Assembly: GCF_014203605.1 (NCBI RefSeq)
Contig: NZ_JACHJJ010000003.1
Span: 389,040 to 453,039, forward strand
Origin: Thiemannella venezuelensis
GTDB taxonomy: Bacteria > Actinomycetota > Actinomycetes > Streptosporangiales > Streptosporangiaceae
Reading direction: 5' to 3'
DNA length: 64,000 bases
Under the pieces are notes generated by a model. That model made no database searches. It saw only the letters and a list, made by a program, of their open reading frames with translations, and was not told the DNA's origin. Positions 25,269 through 33,240 of this stretch are shown in pieces (position 1 is the first letter of the stretch; every line of letters begins with the position of its first letter). The translations under genes and the position numbers were made by a program.

Positions 25269-26693
25269 TCAGACGGCCTCCAGGACCTTCTCCTCCTCCA
25301 CCGCGGCGGCCGTACGGGCTCCGCGCAGCCCGGTGAGGGCGATGCCGAGGCCGAGCAGGCCCAGGGCGGCGGAGACCGCGATCGCGGCGCGGAAGCCGGC
25401 GAGCGGGTCGGCGCCGGTGCTGGAGGTCAGCACCGCCGTCACGATCGCCAGCACGACCGCGCCGCCGACCTGGCCGGAGGTGTTGAGCAGGCCGGAGGCC
25501 AGGCCCTGCTCGTCGTCGGCGACGCCGTTGGTGGCCTGGATGTTGAGCGAGGGGAAGGACAGGGCGAAGGCGATGCCCAGCAGGACCATGCCCGGGATGA
25601 CCAGTGCGGCCAGGCTCGGGTCGGCGTCGAGGCGGAGGAAGAACGCGTACCCGGCGGCCAGGGCGGCCGAGCCGATCACGATCAGCCGGGCGGTGCCGAA
25701 GCGGTCGGCCAGGCCGCCCATCTTCGTGGAGGTCACGGCGACCAGCAGCCCGGCGGGCAGGAAGGCGAGCGCGGTCTCCAGCGCGGACCAGTGCAGGAAG
25801 TTCTGGAAGTACTGCATGGCGACGAACTGGAAGCCGACGTAGGAGCCGAACAGGATCACCAGCCCGAGGTTGGCCCGGACGATGGGGCCGGAGCGCAGGA
25901 TGCCGAGCCGGACCAGCGGGTGCCTGACCTTCCGCTCGGCCACCACGAAGACGGCCAGCAGGGCGGCGGCGGCGAGCAGGGACAGGACGGTCTGCGCCGA
26001 GCCCCAGCCGACCTCGGGAGCCTCCACCACGGCGTACACCAGCAGCAGCATCGAGGCGGTGATGGTCACGGCGCCGATGAGGTCGTAGCCGCCCGCGGCC
26101 CGCTCCTCGCGGTGATCGGGCACGAACTTCAGGGCCGCGACCAGGGCGATGATCGCCACGGGGACGGGCATGAGGAACGTCCAGCGCCAGCCGAGCTCGG
26201 TCAGCAGGCCGGAGATGACCAGGCCGAGGGAGAAGCCGCTGGCGCCGGAGGCGGTGAAGATGCTGAGGGCCCGGTTGCGGGCCGGCCCCTCGGCGAAGGT
26301 CGTGGTGATGATGGACAGGGCCGCGGGGGCGGTGAAGGCGGCGCTGATGCCCTTGACGAAACGGGCGGCGATCAGCAGGGTGCCGTCGTCGACCACGCCG
26401 CCGAGGAGGGAGGCCACGGCGAAGACCGCCAGCGCGACCAGGAAGACCCGGCGCCGCCCGAGCAGGTCGGCGGTCCGGCCCCCGAGCAGCAGCAGGCCGC
26501 CGTATCCGAGCACGTAGCCGCTGACCACCCACTGCAGGGCGGAGGTGGACAGGCCCAGGTCCGCCTGGATGGAGGGGAGGGCGACGCCCACCATCGAGAC
26601 GTCGAGGGCGTCGAGGAAGACGACGGCGCACAGGACCGCCAGGGCGGCCCAGAGGCGCGCGTCCCAGCGTCCTTCGGTGGAGGAAGGGATCAT
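25269..26693 (-). CDS. MFS drug exporter, DHA2 type
   Basis: 474 residues, about 14 membrane helices, proton-driven exporter of the EmrB/QacA group (FLDALDVSMVGVALPSIQ, GGRTADLLGRRRVFL for the loop 2-3 motif, MPVPVAIIALV). ATG 26693 is preferred over 26720 because TATTGT lies 8 bases upstream with TTGCAT 16 bases before it; the upstream ATG lies within that promoter. Divergent from a MarR-family gene with shared repeat sites, so probably repressed by it and induced by its drug substrate. Confidence 0.9.
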   Translation of the reverse strand: MIPSSTEGRWDARLWAALAVLCAVVFLDALDVSMVGVALPSIQADLGLSTSALQWVVSGYVLGYGGLLLLGGRTADLLGRRRVFLVALAVFAVASLLGGVVDDGTLLIAARFVKGISAAFTAPAALSIITTTFAEGPARNRALSIFTASGASGFSLGLVISGLLTELGWRWTFLMPVPVAIIALVAALKFVPDHREERAAGGYDLIGAVTITASMLLLVYAVVEAPEVGWGSAQTVLSLLAAAALLAVFVVAERKVRHPLVRLGILRSGPIVRANLGLVILFGSYVGFQFVAMQYFQNFLHWSALETALAFLPAGLLVAVTSTKMGGLADRFGTARLIVIGSAALAAGYAFFLRLDADPSLAALVIPGMVLLGIAFALSFPSLNIQATNGVADDEQGLASGLLNTSGQVGGAVVLAIVTAVLTSSTGADPLAGFRAAIAVSAALGLLGLGIALTGLRGARTAAAVEEEKVLEAV

Positions 26694-26716
26694 GGGGCCC
26701 AACAATACATGCAAGC

Positions 26717-26756
26717 GCATCTAATGCAAGAGAATTTAATTCGTATGCATTTAATG
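26717..26756. promoter_or_regulatory. Direct-repeat operator between the MFS and MarR genes
   Basis: GCATCTAATG at 26717 and GCATTTAATG at 26747, 30 bases apart (about three helical turns), in an AT-rich 88-base gap. The first is part of GCAT-CTA-ATGC, a small palindrome. Overlaps the predicted exporter -35 region. Confidence 0.55.
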
Positions 26757-26780
26757 TTCGCGCCTGGTATGCTCCGCCGC

Positions 26781-27236
26781 ATGAGCGAGGAAGCCGCCGT
26801 CCACGAGTGGCGCGAGGTGCTCGCCAGGCACGCCGTGATCTCCTGCGCGCTGGAACGCGAGCTCTCCGACAAGCACGACCTCGGCGTGAGCGAGTTCGAG
26901 GTCCTGGAGCGCATGGTCGAGCGCGACCGGGAGAAGTACCGCTCCCAGGAGATCGCCGACGCGGTGCACCTGAGCCAGAGCGCGTGCTCCCGGGTGATCG
27001 CCCGCCTGGAGAAGGCCGGACTGGTGCGCCGCGCGATCTGCGAGGCCGACCGGCGCGGCGTCTTCGTGGTCATCACCGACGAGGGCCGCGCCCGCCACGC
27101 CGCGGCCCGGCCCACCCACCGCGCGGTGATCGTCCGCGCGCTCGACCCCGGCTCGCCGCCCCTGCCGCCCTGCGGCACCGGGGCGTCCCCCGCCCCCGAG
27201 GCGCCCGCGGTCCCCGAACCGGTCCGTCTGCCCTGA
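26781..27236 (+). CDS. MarR-family transcriptional regulator
   Basis: 151 residues. The winged-helix core is clear: LGVSEFEVLERMV, SQEIADAVHLSQSACSRVI for the recognition helix, then the basic wing RRAICEADRRGVFVVIT. The C-terminus is a short Pro/Ala-rich tail in place of the usual long dimerisation helix. ATG 26781 is chosen because TATGCT ends exactly 7 bases before it (leaderless type); an ATG at 26769 overlaps that element. Likely represses itself and the divergent exporter gene. Confidence 0.9.
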   Translation: MSEEAAVHEWREVLARHAVISCALERELSDKHDLGVSEFEVLERMVERDREKYRSQEIADAVHLSQSACSRVIARLEKAGLVRRAICEADRRGVFVVITDEGRARHAAARPTHRAVIVRALDPGSPPLPPCGTGASPAPEAPAVPEPVRLP

Positions 27237-27333
27237 GACGCGGACCGGCCCGCCCCGGGACGGCCCTCGGCAGAAAGGACTCCGCGAAAAGGACTCCGCC
27301 CTCCCGCACCGGTCAGGCGCAGGAGGGCGGTCG

Positions 27334-27368
27334 GTGTTCCCGGGCGCCGGTACGGCGCGCCGGGACAC
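27334..27368 (-). terminator. Terminator of the nucleoside operon
   Basis: GTGTTCCCGGGCGCCG pairs with CGGCGCGCCGGGACAC with one bulge on each side and a three-base loop, three bases after the deoA stop. A weaker CCGCCCTCC/GGAGGGCGG dyad lies at 27296-27330 and would serve the converging MarR gene too. Confidence 0.6.
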
Positions 27369-27371
27369 GCC

Positions 27372-28658
27372 TCAGGCGGTGATGCGGTCGATGACCAGCG
27401 GGAGCAGGTCCCCGTCTCCCGACTCGGCCACCGTGTAGGCGCCCTCCAGCGCGGCCAGCGCCCGCTCGAAGCGGGAGGTCTCGTCGGCGTGCAGGGTCAT
27501 CAGCGGCTGGCCCTCGCGGACCAGGTCGCCCGGCCTGGCGTGCAGCATGATGCCGGCACCGAAGGAGACCGGGTCCTCCTTGCGCTCCCGGCCCGCCCCC
27601 AGCCGCCAGGCGGCCAGGCCCACGCCGTACGCGTCGAGCCGGGCCAGCACGCCCGAGGCGGGCGCGGCGACCTGCATCGTCTCGGCGGCCTTCGGCAGCA
27701 GGGCGTCCGGGTCGCCGCCCTGAGCGGTGATCATCCGGCGCCAGGCGTCCATCGCCGAACCGTCCTTCAGCGCCTCCTCCGGGTCCTTGCCCCCGGACAG
27801 GCCCGCGGCCTGGAGCATCTCGCGCGCCAGCCGCACGGTCAGCTCGACCACGTCCGCGGGGCCGCCGCCGGCGAGCACCTCGACGGACTCGGCGACCTCC
27901 AGCGCGTTGCCCACCGCGCAGCCCAGCGGCCGGTCCATCGCGGTGAGCAGGGCGACGGTGTTCACCCCGGCGTCGGTGCCCAGCTCGACCATGGTGGTGG
28001 CCAGCTCACGGGCCCGGTCCACGGTCTTCATGAACGCGCCGGAGCCGACCTTCACGTCCAGCACCAGCGCTCCGGTGCCCTCCGCGATCTTCTTGGACAT
28101 GATCGAGGAGGCGATCAGCGGGATCGACTCGACGGTGCCGGTCACGTCGCGCAGCGCGTAGAGCTTCTTGTCCGCCGGAGCGAGCCCGTCGCCCGCCGCG
28201 CAGATGACCGCGCCCGCCGTGTTCAGCACGCCGAGCATCTCCTCGTTGGAGAGCAGGGCCCGCCAGCCCGGGATGGACTCCAGCTTGTCCAGCGTGCCGC
28301 CGGTGTGGCCCAGCCCGCGCCCCGACAGCTGTGGGACGTAGCCGCCGCACGCGGCGACCAGCGGGGCCAGCGGAAGAGTGATCTTGTCGCCGACGCCGCC
28401 GGTGGAGTGCTTGTCGGTGGTGCGGCCCGGCAGCGCGGACCAGTCCATCCGCGACCCGGACCGGATCATCGCCTGGGTCCACTCGGCGATCTCCCGCCGG
28501 TTCATGCCGTTGAGCAGGATCGCCATGGCGAGCGCGGACATCTGCTCGTCGGCGACCACCCCCCGGGTGTAGGCGTCGATCACCCAGTCGATCTGCTCCC
28601 GGGACAGCTCGCGGCCGTCCCGCTTGGTGACGATGACGTCGATGGCGTCCATGATCAT
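27372..28658 (-). CDS. deoA: Thymidine phosphorylase
   Basis: 428 residues. Splits thymidine and other pyrimidine deoxyribonucleosides to base and deoxyribose 1-phosphate. The phosphate loop DKHSTGGVGDK (82-92), GRGLGHTGGTLDKLE family signature and the C-terminal beta-barrel domain (VAAPASGVLARLDAYG ... PGDLVREGQPLM) are complete. ATG 28658 overlaps the cdd stop codon as ATGA, so the two are translationally coupled. Last gene of the uptake and salvage operon. Confidence 0.96.
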   Translation of the reverse strand: MIMDAIDVIVTKRDGRELSREQIDWVIDAYTRGVVADEQMSALAMAILLNGMNRREIAEWTQAMIRSGSRMDWSALPGRTTDKHSTGGVGDKITLPLAPLVAACGGYVPQLSGRGLGHTGGTLDKLESIPGWRALLSNEEMLGVLNTAGAVICAAGDGLAPADKKLYALRDVTGTVESIPLIASSIMSKKIAEGTGALVLDVKVGSGAFMKTVDRARELATTMVELGTDAGVNTVALLTAMDRPLGCAVGNALEVAESVEVLAGGGPADVVELTVRLAREMLQAAGLSGGKDPEEALKDGSAMDAWRRMITAQGGDPDALLPKAAETMQVAAPASGVLARLDAYGVGLAAWRLGAGRERKEDPVSFGAGIMLHARPGDLVREGQPLMTLHADETSRFERALAALEGAYTVAESGDGDLLPLVIDRITA

Positions 28659-29116
28659 GCCCCCCGGCTCAGATCTTCGGGCCCGAAGGCGTACGGCAGG
28701 ATCTCCGCCATCGGCTTCGGCCCGTCCACGGTCTCCACGAGCAACTCGTTCCCGCCGAACTCGAACAGCAGCTGGCGGCAGCGCCCGCACGGCATGAGCA
28801 GCTCCTCGTGCCCGTCCACGCAGGTGAAGGCGACCAGCCGGCCGCCCCCGCCCGCCTGGAGCGCGGAGACCAGCCCGCACTCCGCGCAGAGCCCGACGCC
28901 GTAGGAGGCGTTCTCCACGTTGCAGCCGGACACGATCCGCCCGTCGTCCACCAGCGCGGCGGCGCCCACCGGGAACTTCGAGTAGGGCGCGTAGGCGTTG
29001 GCCATCGCCCGTACGGCCTCCGCCCTGAGCGCGGCCCAGTCGACGGCGGCGCCCGCCTTCCCCGCGCCCGCTCCTTCCACGCCCGCCTCTTCCACGCCCA
29101 CTTCCCCTGTGCTCAC
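28655..29116 (-). CDS. cdd: Cytidine deaminase
   Basis: 153 residues, homotetrameric type. Converts cytidine and deoxycytidine to uridine forms. Zinc ligands are in CNVENASYGVGLCAECG and MPCGRCRQ (three cysteines); catalytic Glu sits in CAEC. The first 23 residues (EVGVEEAGVEGAGAGKAG) are a low-complexity extension absent from most homologues; the folded part starts at VDWAALRAEA, and no better internal start is visible. GTG 29116 overlaps the permease stop codon as GTGA. Confidence 0.95.
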   Translation of the reverse strand: MSTGEVGVEEAGVEGAGAGKAGAAVDWAALRAEAVRAMANAYAPYSKFPVGAAALVDDGRIVSGCNVENASYGVGLCAECGLVSALQAGGGGRLVAFTCVDGHEELLMPCGRCRQLLFEFGGNELLVETVDGPKPMAEILPYAFGPEDLSRGA

Positions 29117-30387
29117 TTCGCCTGGCCCTTCCGGTACGGCAGCCCGTCGGCGGCGGGCATGCGCAGGCGCTGGGCCGCCAGCGAGAGCACCAGCAGCGTG
29201 GTGATGTGCGGGGTGACGGAGGTGAACTGCTCGGGGACGCTGTCGGTCAGCGCGAAGATCGCGAACACGATGACCGCCGCGGCGCCGGTGATCACCGCCG
29301 CCTGGGTGCGCTGCTGCTGGACGAGCTGGTAGACCGCCACGGCGGCGATCAGGATGGCCACCAGCAGCAGGAGCGCGTGCACCGACTCGCCGCCCCGGCG
29401 CAGCTGGAGCGCGTCGGTGTAGCCGAACAGCATCGCACCGCCCGCCAGCCCGCCGGGCCGCCAGTTGCCGAAGATCATCGCGGCGAGGCCGATGAAGCCG
29501 CGCCCGGCGGTCTGGCCCTCGCGGTAGGCGCTGGCGGCCACCAGCGAGAGGAACGCACCGCCCAGGCCCGCCAGCGCGCCGGAGATGACGACCGCCGCGT
29601 ACTTGTAGGTGTAGACGTTGACGCCGAGCGACTCCGCCGCGACCGGCCGCTCCCCGCAGGAGCGCAGCCGCAGGCCGAACGCCGTCCGCCAGAGCACGTA
29701 GAACGTGAGCGGGACCAGCGCGATCGCCAGGATGGTGAAGAGCGAGACGTTGGTGAGCAGTCCCCGCAGGATCCCGGCCAGGTCGGACAGGAGGAACCAG
29801 TGCCTGGCCTCCAGGTCCGCCAGCGGCTCGCCGATCCCGGGCACGCTCACCAGCCCGGGCTTGGGCACGGGCGGCGACTGGGTGTCCCCGCCGCCGGCCA
29901 TCTCGGCGAAGGTCACCTTGGACAGGAACTGGGTGATGCCCAGTCCCAGGATGTTGATCGCGACACCGGAGATGATGTGGTCGACGCCGAAGCTCACGGT
30001 GGCCACCGCGTGCAGCAGGCCGCCGACCAGGCCGCCGATCGCCCCGGCCAGCACGCCCGCCCAGGGGTTGTCGAACTGGATCGAGCCCCAGGCTCCGGCC
30101 CAGGTGCCCAGGATCATCATGCCTTCCAGGCCGATGTTGACCACGCCGGCCCGCTCCGACCAGAGACCGCCCAGGCCCGCCAGCCCGATCGGGACGGCGA
30201 GCGCGACGGCCGCGTTGATCGCGCCCGCCGAGGTGAGGTCGTCGGCGCCGGTGAAGAACCGGGTGATCGAGAGCAGGACGACCAGCGCGCCGATGCCGAT
30301 CAGCAGCAGCTGCCAGGTGAGTTTGAACGTCCCGGCCCCGGCTCGCTTCACCGGGGGCTGACCTGTCTTCAGGCCGCTTGCGCTCAT
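29113..30387 (-). CDS. Nucleoside ABC transporter permease (second subunit)
   Basis: 424 residues, about nine to ten membrane helices, RbsC/YufQ-type permease as found in BMP-dependent nucleoside importers. Typical segments are LGGLWSERAGVVNIGLEGMM, HIISGVAINILGLGI and RSCGERPVAAESLGVNV. ATG 30387 overlaps the stop of the preceding permease as ATGA; the longer upstream reading frame is a shadow of that gene. The C-terminal region (about 330-424) adds extra helices and a short basic tail. Confidence 0.93.
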   Translation of the reverse strand: MSASGLKTGQPPVKRAGAGTFKLTWQLLLIGIGALVVLLSITRFFTGADDLTSAGAINAAVALAVPIGLAGLGGLWSERAGVVNIGLEGMMILGTWAGAWGSIQFDNPWAGVLAGAIGGLVGGLLHAVATVSFGVDHIISGVAINILGLGITQFLSKVTFAEMAGGGDTQSPPVPKPGLVSVPGIGEPLADLEARHWFLLSDLAGILRGLLTNVSLFTILAIALVPLTFYVLWRTAFGLRLRSCGERPVAAESLGVNVYTYKYAAVVISGALAGLGGAFLSLVAASAYREGQTAGRGFIGLAAMIFGNWRPGGLAGGAMLFGYTDALQLRRGGESVHALLLLVAILIAAVAVYQLVQQQRTQAAVITGAAAVIVFAIFALTDSVPEQFTSVTPHITTLLVLSLAAQRLRMPAADGLPYRKGQAK

Positions 30388-31535
30388 GCCGACGCTCCTT
30401 CGACCCGCGGCGGGGTCCCGCCCGCCAGTTCCTTGCTCACCCGGCGCTGCCCGGCCGCGATCTGGTAGCGGTGGACCAGCTCGTAGGCGATGATCACCGA
30501 GAGCACGATGGTGCCCTGCATGATCTGGACGATCTCGGGGGCGATCTCCTCGATCTGGAGGATGCTCGACGAGGTGTCGAGGAAGGCCCACAGCAGCGCG
30601 CCGAACGCGATGCCGACCGGGTGGTTCCGGCCCAGCAGCGCGATCGCGATGCCGGTGAAGCCGAGCCCCGTGGGGAAGTCCAGACCGTAGGAGTGGGACG
30701 CGCCGAGCAGCTGCGGCATGCCGATCAGGCCCGCCGCCGCGCCGGACAGGACCATCGCGATCAGGACCATCTTCTTGACGTTCACGCCGCTCGCCACCGC
30801 GGCGCTCTCCGAGCGCCCGGTGGCCCTCAGGTCGAAGCCGAACCGGGTCCGGTTGAGCAGCACGTGGTAGACGACGCCCACGACGACCGCCAGGACGATC
30901 AGGCCGAATACCTTGGTCTCGGTCCCGGGGATGATCGCCATGCCGGGCACCTGGCCGGACTCCGGGATCGGCCTGGTGCCGATGTTGTTGCTGCCCGCGA
31001 CCTCGACGGCCAGCCGGTCCTTGTGCAGCAGCCACGCACCGAGCGCGGTGGCGATGGCGTTCAGCATGATCGTGGAGATGACCTCGCTGACGCCGCGCTT
31101 GACCTTGAGCAGACCGGCGATCGAGGCCCAGCCCGCGCCGACCAGCATCGCCACGAAGATGATCAGGGCGATGTGCAGCGGGGCGGGCAGGGCGACCGCG
31201 CCGCCCACCGCCGCGGCGATGAGGGCCGCGAGGCGGTACTGGCCGTCGACGCCGATGTTGAACAGGTTCATCCGGAACCCGATCGCCACCGCGATCGCGG
31301 CCAGGTAGTAGGTCGTCGCGGAGTTCAGTATGAGCACCATGGAGCGCGGCTGCGTGCCGTAGTCGGCCATGACGCCCAGCGTCTCCAGCGGCGGGTCGCC
31401 GCTGACCAGCAGGATGATCGAGGTGATCACTCCGGCGAACACGATGGCCAGCAGCGGCGCGGAGAGCGAGAGCAGGCCGCTCGGCCGTACCCGCCCGAGC
31501 AGGCGGTCGGCGAAGCTCGACTCAGCGGGTTTCAT
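30384..31535 (-). CDS. Nucleoside ABC transporter permease (first subunit)
   Basis: 383 residues, about nine helices, YufP-type partner of the other permease (GFRMNLFNIGVDGQY, VKRGVSEVISTIMLN, LLGRNHPVGIAFGALL). ATG 31535 has AGGAG 8 bases upstream and starts the membrane protein sensibly; an upstream ATG at 31634 would overlap the ATPase gene by 20 bases and lacks a ribosome site. Translationally coupled to the next gene by a 4-base overlap. Confidence 0.92.
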   Translation of the reverse strand: MKPAESSFADRLLGRVRPSGLLSLSAPLLAIVFAGVITSIILLVSGDPPLETLGVMADYGTQPRSMVLILNSATTYYLAAIAVAIGFRMNLFNIGVDGQYRLAALIAAAVGGAVALPAPLHIALIIFVAMLVGAGWASIAGLLKVKRGVSEVISTIMLNAIATALGAWLLHKDRLAVEVAGSNNIGTRPIPESGQVPGMAIIPGTETKVFGLIVLAVVVGVVYHVLLNRTRFGFDLRATGRSESAAVASGVNVKKMVLIAMVLSGAAAGLIGMPQLLGASHSYGLDFPTGLGFTGIAIALLGRNHPVGIAFGALLWAFLDTSSSILQIEEIAPEIVQIMQGTIVLSVIIAYELVHRYQIAAGQRRVSKELAGGTPPRVEGASA

Positions 31536-31614
31536 GCGATGGCTCCTGGGACTCCGGAGATTTCGGCGGCTCCGGGTACGGCGTGCACCCTGCGGAGGTC
31601 CGTTCCATGGGTGT

Positions 31615-33165
31615 TCACGCCGCCTCTCCGGCACCCGTCATGGCCGAGCCGAGCTGCTCGGGTGTCACGTTCTGCGGGTCGACGTCGGCCACGATGCGGC
31701 CGCGCAGGATCACCTTCAGGGTGTCCGACAGGCCGATGAGCTCGTCCAGGTCAGCGGAGATCAGCAGGACGGCCAGGCCCGCGGCGCGGGCCGCGCGCAG
31801 GTGGTCCCAGATCGCGGCCTGGGCGCCGACGTCCACACCGCGGGTGGGGTGCGAGGCGATGAGGAACACCGGGTCGCCGCTCATCTCCCGGCCGACGATC
31901 AGCTTCTGCTGGTTGCCGCCGGACAGGGCGGCGGCGTCCACGTCGATGCCGGGGGTGCGCACGTCGTACTGCTCGACGATCCGCTGGGTGTCCTTGCGCG
32001 CCCCGGCGCGGTCGATCCACGGGCCCTTGACGTTGGGCCTGCGGGTCTGGTGGCCGAGGATGCGGTTCTCCCAGAGCGGAGCCTCCAGCAGCAGGCCGTG
32101 CCGGTGCCGGTCCTCGGGGATGTAGCCGATGCCGGCCTCGCGCCGGCGCAGGGTGGACCAGGCGGAGATGTCCTCCTCGCCGAGGCGGATCTCCCCCTCG
32201 GCGGGGCGCATGCCCATGATGGCCTCGACGAGCTCGGCCTGGCCGTTGCCCTCGACGCCCGCGATGCCCAGCACCTCGCCCTTGCGGATGCCGAAGGTGA
32301 CGCCGTCCACGATGCAGCGCTCGTCCGGCGAGTGCACCGAGAGGTTCCGCACCGAGAGCGCCACCACGTCGGTGACGGTGGACTCGCGCGTCTCCGGGCT
32401 GGGCAGCTCGCTGCCGACCATGAGCTCGGCCAGCTGGCGGGCGGTGACGTCCTTGGGGTTCACGCTCGCCACGGTGGTGCCGCGCCGGATGACGGTGATG
32501 GCGTCGGCGACCGAGAGCACCTCGTCCAGCTTGTGCGAGATGAAGATGATCGTCAGGCCCTCGCGGACCAGCTCGCGCAGGTTGCCGAAGAGCTCGTCGA
32601 CCTCCTGCGGCACGAGCACCGCGGTCGGCTCGTCGAGGATCAGGATGCGTGCGCCCCGGTAGAGGACCTTGAGGATCTCCACGCGCTGCCGGGCGCCGAC
32701 GCCGAGGTCCTCCACCATGGCGTCGGGATCGACTCCCAGGCCGTAGGTGTCGGAGATCTGCCTGATCCTCTTGCGCGCGGAGCCGAAGTCGATGGCGATG
32801 CCGCCCTTGCGGGGCTCGCTGCCGAGGACCACGTTCTCCAGCACGGTCAGGTTGTCGGCCAGCATGAAGTGCTGGTGGACCATGCCGATGCCCGCGGTGA
32901 TGGCGTCCGAGGGGGAGCGGAAGGAGACGGCCGCCCCGTTGACGCGGATCTCTCCCTCGTCGGGGCGCTGCATGCCGTACAGGATCTTCATGAGGGTGGA
33001 CTTGCCCGCGCCGTTCTCGCCGACGATGGCGTGCACGTGCCCCTGCTGGACGGCCAGGGCTATGTCGCGGTTGGCCACGACGCCGGGGAACCGCTTGGTG
33101 ATCCCCTTGAGTTCGACGGCCGGTGTCGAGGTGCTGATGACGGCCTCCTCCGTGCGGATGGCCAC
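31615..33165 (-). CDS. Nucleoside ABC transporter ATPase (two fused nucleotide-binding domains)
   Basis: 516 residues. The first domain has Walker A GENGAGKST (49-57), signature LGVGARQRVEIL and LDEPTAVL; the second has a degenerate Walker A (GVEGNGQ), signature ALSGGNQQKLIVGRE and ASHPTRGVD, a usual asymmetry in this class (NupO/YufO-like). It powers uptake of the ligand caught by the BMP-type lipoprotein. GTG 33165 has no clear ribosome site; the gene follows the binding-protein gene after a strong hairpin, so expression should be lower than that of the binding protein. Confidence 0.94.
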   Translation of the reverse strand: MAIRTEEAVISTSTPAVELKGITKRFPGVVANRDIALAVQQGHVHAIVGENGAGKSTLMKILYGMQRPDEGEIRVNGAAVSFRSPSDAITAGIGMVHQHFMLADNLTVLENVVLGSEPRKGGIAIDFGSARKRIRQISDTYGLGVDPDAMVEDLGVGARQRVEILKVLYRGARILILDEPTAVLVPQEVDELFGNLRELVREGLTIIFISHKLDEVLSVADAITVIRRGTTVASVNPKDVTARQLAELMVGSELPSPETRESTVTDVVALSVRNLSVHSPDERCIVDGVTFGIRKGEVLGIAGVEGNGQAELVEAIMGMRPAEGEIRLGEEDISAWSTLRRREAGIGYIPEDRHRHGLLLEAPLWENRILGHQTRRPNVKGPWIDRAGARKDTQRIVEQYDVRTPGIDVDAAALSGGNQQKLIVGREMSGDPVFLIASHPTRGVDVGAQAAIWDHLRAARAAGLAVLLISADLDELIGLSDTLKVILRGRIVADVDPQNVTPEQLGSAMTGAGEAA

Positions 33166-33196
33166 GATTACGTAACGTGATGGAGAAAGTAGATCA

Positions 33197-33227
33197 AAGG
33201 GCCCGGCGAAACGTCCACCGGGCCCTT
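33197..33227 (-). terminator. Intra-operon terminator after the binding-protein gene
   Basis: AAGGGCCCGG, 11-base loop, CCGGGCCCTT: a perfect 10-base-pair stem beginning 14 bases after the stop codon and followed on the minus strand by TTTGATCT. It lies between the binding protein and the ATPase gene, where partial read-through would set their ratio. Confidence 0.85.
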
Positions 33228-33240
33228 CGGGGATATCAGG

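Noticed and set aside
25137..26780. Extension of the MarR gene to nearly 700 codons
   Set aside because: The added part is antisense to the MFS exporter; the folded protein and leaderless promoter set the start at 26781.
33168..33175. TTACGTAA palindrome near the ABC ATPase start, with similar AACGTGA words at 34612 and 36304
   Set aside because: Too short and the three contexts do not align; not enough for a shared operator.
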